NCBI GenBank assembly: GCA_902803275.1
Contig: CADCPE010000080.1
Location: 1 to 9,246, forward strand
Source: an uncultured Erysipelotrichaceae bacterium
Lineage (GTDB): Bacteria; Bacillota_I; Bacilli_A; Erysipelotrichales; Erysipelotrichaceae
DNA: 9,246 bases
Reading direction: 5' to 3'
Every line of letters begins with the position of its first letter. The stretch's first letter is position 1. Both the position numbers and the translations under genes were made by a program. Below, piece by piece: positions 6,087 to 9,246 of this stretch. A model generated the notes under the pieces. That model ran no database searches. It saw only the letters and a program-made list of their open reading frames with translations, and was not told the origin of the DNA.

Positions 6087-6899
6087 ATGATGAGAGACTT
6101 GATGGCCGAGCACGTCAAACGTTTCGGCAAGGAAAAACCGATCATCGGCTGCCTGCATCTTAGAGCTCTGCCGGGAACACCGATGTGGGATAGAAACTAC
6201 AGTATCGAGCAACATATCGCCGATCTTAAAAAAGAAGCTGAGATCCTGATGGAACTTGGCTTTGACGGTGCGGTGTTCGCCAACGAATGGGATTATCCGT
6301 ACGTTGAAAACATCGGCCAGGGTGCATTGGCTGCTTATACGCACATAGTTTCCACGGTCTCTAGAGATCTTACTATTCCTTTCGGCGTAGGTATAATGAA
6401 CGATCCGATCTCCGCGATCTCCGTTGCCAAAGCTGTCGGAGCTACTTTCTGCAGAGGATTCTTCTGTGGACAGCAGGTAGGCAACTATGGCCCGCTGATC
6501 AAGACTCCCGGTGAGATCTTCCGCTATGCCAAGAGCATCGGAGCTGATGATATCGGTGTGTATACGAGCTTCGAACCTCATAACGGTTCTTCGCTTGATA
6601 CAAGGACTTTTGACGAGATCGCCGCTTCTTTGTACAAAGATGTACCGGTAGCAGGCTATTCACTCAATGGTCCAAAGAAAGGACAGCCGCTTAGCGAATC
6701 AAATATCGCAAGATGCAAGAAAAACAATCCTAATGTCCCTATCTCTTTCAACAACGGAGCAAATCCGGGAAACATCAAGGAAATGCTGCAGTATTGCGAT
6801 ATGGTGGTAGTCGGAACTGCTTTAAAGAAAGACCGTTATCTGTACAATCCGATGGATTATGATAACGCCAAAGAATTCATAGAAGCAGCAAGAAGTTAA
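6087..6899 (+). CDS. BtpA/SgcQ-family TIM-barrel protein
   Basis: 270 aa. GCLHLRALPGTP (21-32), GAVFANEWDYPY (61-72) and IPFGVGIMNDP (97-107) match the BtpA family, and most closely E. coli SgcQ as I recall it (CHLRALPGDP, IPFGVNVLWDP). The GTALKKD segment near 243-249 resembles the phosphate-binding end of a TIM barrel. BtpA was named from cyanobacterial photosystem I work. SgcQ sits in a PTS locus and is annotated only as a putative nucleosidase, so the reaction is unproven. Here it follows EIID after 3 nt, with AGGA at 6077-6080 as ribosome site, and is the only obvious catabolic enzyme of the operon. It probably acts on the imported phosphorylated compound. ATGs at 6090 and 6102 are alternative starts. 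Confidence 0.88.
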   Translation: MMRDLMAEHVKRFGKEKPIIGCLHLRALPGTPMWDRNYSIEQHIADLKKEAEILMELGFDGAVFANEWDYPYVENIGQGALAAYTHIVSTVSRDLTIPFGVGIMNDPISAISVAKAVGATFCRGFFCGQQVGNYGPLIKTPGEIFRYAKSIGADDIGVYTSFEPHNGSSLDTRTFDEIAASLYKDVPVAGYSLNGPKKGQPLSESNIARCKKNNPNVPISFNNGANPGNIKEMLQYCDMVVVGTALKKDRYLYNPMDYDNAKEFIEAARS

Positions 6900-6908
6900 A
6901 GAAAGGAC

Positions 6909-6932
6909 AAGCGGGATCGTGAGATCCCGCTT
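6909..6932 (+). promoter_or_regulatory. Perfect 10-bp hairpin with GTGA tetraloop between the BtpA and HAD genes
   Basis: AAGCGGGATC (6909-6918) and GATCCCGCTT (6923-6932) pair fully around a GNRA-type loop, GTGA. No U-run follows (CATACTGTTT), so it is a poor terminator. An AAAGGA ribosome site (6902-6907) lies just before it and the preferred HAD ATG (6943) 10 nt after it. The alternative GTG start (6919) is in the loop. It may control HAD translation or protect the upstream mRNA. Confidence 0.7.
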
Positions 6933-6942
6933 CATACTGTTT

Positions 6943-7743
6943 ATGAGCGAAAGAAACATAAAAGCCGCAATATTCGATATCGATGATACGCTTTTTGACA
7001 TGAAGACGAAGTCTTTCATGCCTTCAGCTATCGAAGGCCTGAAACAGCTTCAGAAAAACGGTATCATCATAATACTGGCAACAGGGAGACCGCCAAAGAC
7101 AGCTTCAGCCATATATGAACAGGGTGTTCATCCTGATTATATCGTCTGTACAAACGGGCATATCATCCTTGATGGAAACGGCAATGTCCTCAAACAGAAA
7201 ACATTTTCCAAAGAACTCGTACAGGAAGTGTATGACTACTGCATCCAGAACAGTATTGGACTTGTATGGAAGTATCCTGACAAGGTATATGAATATATCC
7301 ATGCGGATGTTTTCGAGAATTTCTACGACAAGACGAAAGATTCTAGAAAAAACGTTGTTTTCAATGATCAGACGCAGCACTTGAAAAGAGAACCAAATGG
7401 AGGATGTCTTGGTTCAAGCACCCTGCAGGCAAATGCCTTCAATGCGAGGTTTGCGAAAAAATGCGTTGCGATCAGGATCGATGAAAGATCAAGTGATCTC
7501 CTGCTGTACGGTGTCAATAAACTGAGTGGAGTTAAAGAAGTCCTTGATGCCAACAGCATCTCCTTCAGCGAATGTGTCGGATTCGGTGACAACAACAATG
7601 ATATCGAGATACTGTCAGAGACCGGCATCAGTGTTGCCATGGGTAACGGCTCAAAAGAATTGAAAGATAGAGTCGATCTCGTGACAGATGATATCAATGA
7701 TGATGGTGTATATAAGGCCCTGATAAAACTGAAACTCATATAA
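6943..7743 (+). CDS. Cof-type HAD-superfamily phosphatase
   Basis: 266 aa from the ATG at 6943. Motif I is FDIDDTLFD with nucleophile D12 and acid/base D14. Motif II is T47 in LATGRPP, motif III probably K193, and motif IV GFGDNNND at 213-220 followed by the AMGNG typical of Cof/YidA-type (IIB cap) enzymes. These dephosphorylate sugar phosphates or related small molecules in the cytoplasm, which suits the last gene of a PTS operon, either in the pathway or relieving phosphosugar stress. A GTG at 6919 would add eight residues, but it lies in the loop of a perfect hairpin and the family normally begins close to motif I. The ATG has no linear Shine-Dalgarno. The gene ends 41 nt before the operon terminator. 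Confidence 0.9.
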   Translation: MSERNIKAAIFDIDDTLFDMKTKSFMPSAIEGLKQLQKNGIIIILATGRPPKTASAIYEQGVHPDYIVCTNGHIILDGNGNVLKQKTFSKELVQEVYDYCIQNSIGLVWKYPDKVYEYIHADVFENFYDKTKDSRKNVVFNDQTQHLKREPNGGCLGSSTLQANAFNARFAKKCVAIRIDERSSDLLLYGVNKLSGVKEVLDANSISFSECVGFGDNNNDIEILSETGISVAMGNGSKELKDRVDLVTDDINDDGVYKALIKLKLI

Positions 7744-7783
7744 AGCAAAAGTTTTTTGTCTTTATCATACGTTCTTGATACCT

Positions 7784-7816
7784 GATTCCTTCTGAAAAAA
7801 GAAGGAATCTTTTTTT
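7784..7816 (+). terminator. Operon terminator
   Basis: A 9-bp stem GATTCCTTC/GAAGGAATC with an 8-nt loop is followed directly by seven T. It is a textbook intrinsic terminator placed just after the HAD gene. Confidence 0.9.
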
Positions 7817-7906
7817 GAAAAAACCCTCATTTGCACAGATGTGCTATCAGACCTATAATTTAACTGTTATCTGATCATATGATATCACCTAGCAAAGGCA
7901 TGTATT

Positions 7907-8000
7907 AAAAGCACTTATAAATACTGCATTATTTCGATAATTCACTAATGGCTCTTAATCAGAGGATCTGGGGTTGAAGCCCCAAGGGAATCACAATTGA
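7907..8000 (+). repeat. Repeat copy B: tRNA-Lys-like 3'-half element, best T-arm
   Basis: It aligns to copy A (322-416) over 94 nt with a single 1-nt gap. The T-arm is intact: TGGGG (7969-7973) and CCCCA (7980-7984) pair fully, but the loop TTGAAG has 6 nt where a tRNA has 7. The loop CTCTTAA (7952-7958, anticodon CTT), variable loop GGATC (7964-7968) and acceptor-like AGGGAAT + C + ACA (7985-7995) keep tRNA spacing. The anticodon stem is largely lost (about 1 of 5 pairs). ATTCACT at 7940-7946 can pair with AGGGAAT at 6 of 7 positions, closing the element without a D-arm. No strong promoter was found. The AAAAG..CTTATAAATACT stretch at the 5' end, shared with copy A, could include a -10. Confidence 0.75.
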
Positions 8001-8003
8001 CTG

Positions 8004-8031
8004 AAAAAAGCCTTTGTTTAAAGGCTTTTTT
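8004..8031 (+). terminator. Strong bidirectional terminator at the end of repeat copy B
   Basis: A perfect 12-bp stem, six A plus GCCTTT against AAAGGC plus six T, with a 4-nt loop GTTT. The A/T-tract arms let it act on both strands. It can end a copy B transcript and also the minus-strand genes at 8167-8637. Confidence 0.8.
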
Positions 8032-8166
8032 AGTGTTTTTGATTACTTTCTTTTTCACTCTATAAAATAAATAGAGCCTGTGTTTTTTAACTAATCAGGT
8101 TTCTAGGCATTATGTTATCCTAGCTGCCATTCCGGACTTAAGCTTTATTGTATACGATAATGCTGA
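8032..8166. other. AT-rich spacer after the GG-leader gene
   Basis: No coding signal is seen. It holds two small stem-loops: CTCTAT/ATAGAG at 8058-8076, with a T6 run a few bases further on the plus strand, and CTAGG/CCTAG at 8103-8123. Neither can be assigned a function. Confidence 0.35.
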
Positions 8167-8448
8167 CTAACGAATATATTTGCCAGTTGTTTCGTACCAG
8201 CGCCACATTTCATCAATCGTCGGCAGTTGCTGACCAGTATGGTTATAGTAGAACACAGCCAGTTCCATATCTTCGACTTCCATCAGTTCACCATGACAGT
8301 AATAGTCATTACTGAAAAGGCCTTCTTTTACTGTGCAGCCAGCTTTTCTAAGAAACGCGTCCAGTTCATCTGAATCAAACAGACCGCCCCCACTGACTTT
8401 TTCAAGCTTACTTTCATCAAGCATGTTTCTTTTATCTTCTTTCTTCAT
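8167..8448 (-). CDS. Small protein with a double-glycine (bacteriocin/RiPP-type) leader
   Basis: 93 aa. The N-terminus MLDESKLEKVSGG (residues 9-21) is a classic GG leader of the kind removed by C39-peptidase ABC exporters. The predicted 72-residue core is acidic (about 14 D/E against 6 K/R), with two cysteines (C38, C51), and ends rich in W and Y (MWRWYETTGKYIR). That is unlike cationic class II bacteriocins. It may be a secreted signal, a RiPP precursor or an accessory peptide. GGGAGG (8458-8463) lies 9 nt before the ATG and overlaps the last codons of the upstream ORF, suggesting coupled translation. An internal ATG (M9) would give a normal leader length, but M1 has the ribosome site. No exporter, maturase or immunity gene is in the window. 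Confidence 0.7.
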   Translation of the reverse strand: MKKEDKRNMLDESKLEKVSGGGLFDSDELDAFLRKAGCTVKEGLFSNDYYCHGELMEVEDMELAVFYYNHTGQQLPTIDEMWRWYETTGKYIR

Positions 8449-8454
8449 TATGCT

Positions 8455-8637
8455 CTACCTCCCGAAATAAGAAATCATTTCCTTAACGTCATCTGACATC
8501 AAAACAGTTACTATTGTATCTTTTTTACAACAATCTACATTTATATTCTCTTCCCAGTATCTTTTAAGATCTTCATGGGAATCGATGAAGTCCATCAGAA
8601 CTTCACATAGTTTTTTTGGAGGATCTGCTTCTCCCAA
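8455..8637 (-). CDS. Small unknown protein upstream of the GG-leader gene
   Basis: 60 aa by a TTG start, not recognised. It contains a helical acidic stretch (LMDFIDSHEDLKRYWEEN), a CC pair (36-37) and a short hydrophobic strand TIVTVLM. The stop is 6 nt before the next ATG, so the two form an operon. The 5' end is doubtful. The AGGAG at 8652-8656 is 14 nt from the TTG and only 4 nt from an ATG at 8647 in another frame, which runs 14 codons before a stop. Either the TTG or an internal ATG (M15) is used, or the gene has a 5' frameshift. Confidence 0.45.
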   Translation of the reverse strand: MGEADPPKKLCEVLMDFIDSHEDLKRYWEENINVDCCKKDTIVTVLMSDDVKEMISYFGR

Positions 8638-8669
8638 TGGAGAGCATCAATCTCCTGTTCCTATTTGTA

Positions 8670-8675
8670 ATTATA
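8670..8675 (-). promoter_or_regulatory. -10 box for the small minus-strand operon
   Basis: The minus strand reads TATAAT within CGTATATAATTAC, giving a start near 8663, a few bases before the AGGAG at 8656-8652. No convincing -35 is at the right spacing. Confidence 0.4.
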
Positions 8676-8838
8676 TACGATATTGCTGATCGATCGGGCA
8701 GAATAAAGGTAGAGCAGTTTTTAAGCTTCTTATGTTTCAAACTTTTGGTGTCTCTGTCAATTGCTGGATGAGGTTTCCTGCAGATTTTTATATGCCTTGT
8801 TCACGTATTCCCGCATTTTCATAAGACATAAAGGCAAC
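8676..8838. other. Mostly non-coding spacer with one tiny minus-strand ORF
   Basis: On the minus strand, 8822-8757 reads a 21-codon ORF, MKMREYVNKAYKNLQETSSSN, of plausible composition but with no ribosome site. It could be a gene fragment. A TTGACA on the minus strand at about 8761-8756 lacks a matching -10. Nothing else is supported. Confidence 0.3.
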
Positions 8839-8862
8839 AAAAAAACCTGTCACAAGGACAGG
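8839..8862 (-). terminator. Orphan intrinsic terminator on the minus strand
   Basis: Read on the minus strand, CCTGTC and GACAGG form a 6-bp stem with a 5-nt loop, followed by TTTTTTT (8845-8839). The transcript must come from the right (8863 onward), where no annotated gene lies. It could end a small RNA, a leader or a decayed gene. Confidence 0.7.
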
Positions 8863-9016
8863 CTGCACAAGTTGTGCCCTCGCTCACAATTCCACCGATC
8901 AGTTTCCACCAAACAGAAAACTGTCACGAGTCTTCCAACAAGTACTCTTAGATGTTAACAGAAATAGAAACGAAAGGCAACTGTAATATTTAAATATGTT
9001 GATAAAAACATAACGT

Positions 9017-9091
9017 TTCTTATTTCTATTGTCCCTATCCGATCCTTAATCAGAGAGCCTAAGATCGCAATCCCTAGAGAATCACTATTGA
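9017..9091 (+). repeat. Repeat copy C: divergent tRNA-Lys-like element
   Basis: It shares the layout of copies A and B. ATTGTCCCTATCCGA (9028-9042) matches copy A at 13 of 15 positions. The anticodon arm keeps TCCGA/TCAGA (4 of 5 pairs) around TCCTTAA (CTT, with position 33 changed to C). The variable loop is GAGCC and the T-loop TCGCAAT has a full 7 nt, but its stem is broken (3 of 5). The acceptor-like GAGAATCAC is followed by TATTGATTTC, also as in copy A. Similarity to copy A continues through the terminator hairpin to about 9136. It is the most degenerate core but has the longest 3' match to copy A. Confidence 0.65.
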
Positions 9092-9102
9092 TTTCAAGAA
9101 GT

Positions 9103-9119
9103 CAAAAAGGATTTTTTTG
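9103..9119 (+). terminator. U-rich hairpin of repeat copy C
   Basis: CAAAAA (9103-9108) pairs with TTTTTG (9114-9119). It is positionally equivalent to 428-444 in copy A. The second G-C pair of the copy A stem region (430/442) is A-T here (9105/9117), so pairing is kept. Being all A-T inside, it is weak as a terminator. Confidence 0.4.
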
Positions 9120-9145
9120 TTTCTCATGTCTCAAATACAGTCTAT

Positions 9146-9164
9146 GCATCAAAATGCTTTTTTT
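9146..9164 (+). terminator. Short hairpin with T7 downstream of copy C
   Basis: GCAT/ATGC with loop CAAA, followed by seven T. The stem is only 4 bp, so this is a weak candidate that could back up the copy C hairpin. From 9165 to the window end nothing further is seen. Confidence 0.35.
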
Positions 9165-9246
9165 GTGCTGTGAAAACTTCTACGCTCATCTATAGTGCAA
9201 ATGTTTCTAGCTAAACCCATCTAAGAATGATAAAGAGCTCAAAATA

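Noticed and set aside
6909..6932. The 10-bp hairpin as an intrinsic terminator separating the HAD gene from the operon.
   Set aside because: No T-run follows, no new promoter is visible before the HAD gene, and a much better terminator follows the HAD gene.
8881..8895. CGCTCACAATTCCAC is identical to 15 nt around the E. coli lac operator.
   Set aside because: The match stops sharply on both sides and the other operator half is absent, so it is neither vector sequence nor a functional lac-type dyad. Chance is the simplest explanation.
8761..8958. A 65-codon plus-strand open frame.
   Set aside because: It needs a TTG start without a ribosome site, its composition is not protein-like, and it runs antisense through a terminator hairpin.
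8839..8980. Minus-strand GGTGGAA followed by a terminator suggested a T-box leader.
   Set aside because: The invariant T-box core does not continue after GGTGGAA, no stem I with a specifier loop could be traced, and the downstream genes are not aminoacylation or amino-acid genes.

Overview
The window looks like a low-to-mid GC Bacillota chromosome, possibly Erysipelotrichia-like. The basis is AGGAGG-type ribosome sites, consensus sigma-A promoters, many short U-tailed terminators, a mannose-family PTS operon and a LevR-family PRD regulator. The class-level guess is low confidence.

Layout. (1) 1-102 (-): first 34 codons of an AAA ATPase. (2) 322-447 (+): copy A of a dispersed repeat whose core resembles the 3' half of tRNA-Lys(CTT), ending in a U-rich hairpin. 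(3) 531-911 (+): small WEEEHG-motif protein, possibly 5'-truncated. (4) 968-3379 (-): LevR-family regulator, divergent from the operon. (5) 3380-3633: control region with a perfect 14-bp inverted repeat, a cre-like site and a TTGACA-N18-TAGAAT promoter. (6) 3634-7743 (+): operon of PTS EIIA, EIIB, EIIC, EIID, a BtpA/SgcQ-family TIM barrel and a Cof-type HAD phosphatase, closed by a strong terminator at 7784-7816. (7) 7907-8031 (+): repeat copy B and a 12-bp terminator hairpin. (8) 8167-8637 (-): two small ORFs, one with a double-glycine leader. (9) 8638-9246: mostly non-coding, with an orphan minus-strand terminator, repeat copy C and two weak terminators.

How the genes work together. EIIA and EIIB pass phosphate from HPr to an unknown sugar as EIIC/EIID import it. 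The BtpA-like and HAD proteins probably process the resulting sugar phosphate. The divergent regulator keeps the LevR-type HTH, the AAA+ remnant, EIIA and two PRD domains. Its AAA+ domain has lost a normal Walker A, Walker B and the GAFTGA loop, the EIIB-like domain is missing, and only the PRD2 histidine survives among the usual phosphosites. The operon promoter is sigma-A type and I found no GG-N10-GC sigma-54 signature. The locus therefore looks like a sigma-54 activator converted to sigma-A control.

The two strongest leads are this converted regulator with its promoter, and the family of three tRNA-Lys-like, D-arm-less repeat/terminator units that separate the gene modules.
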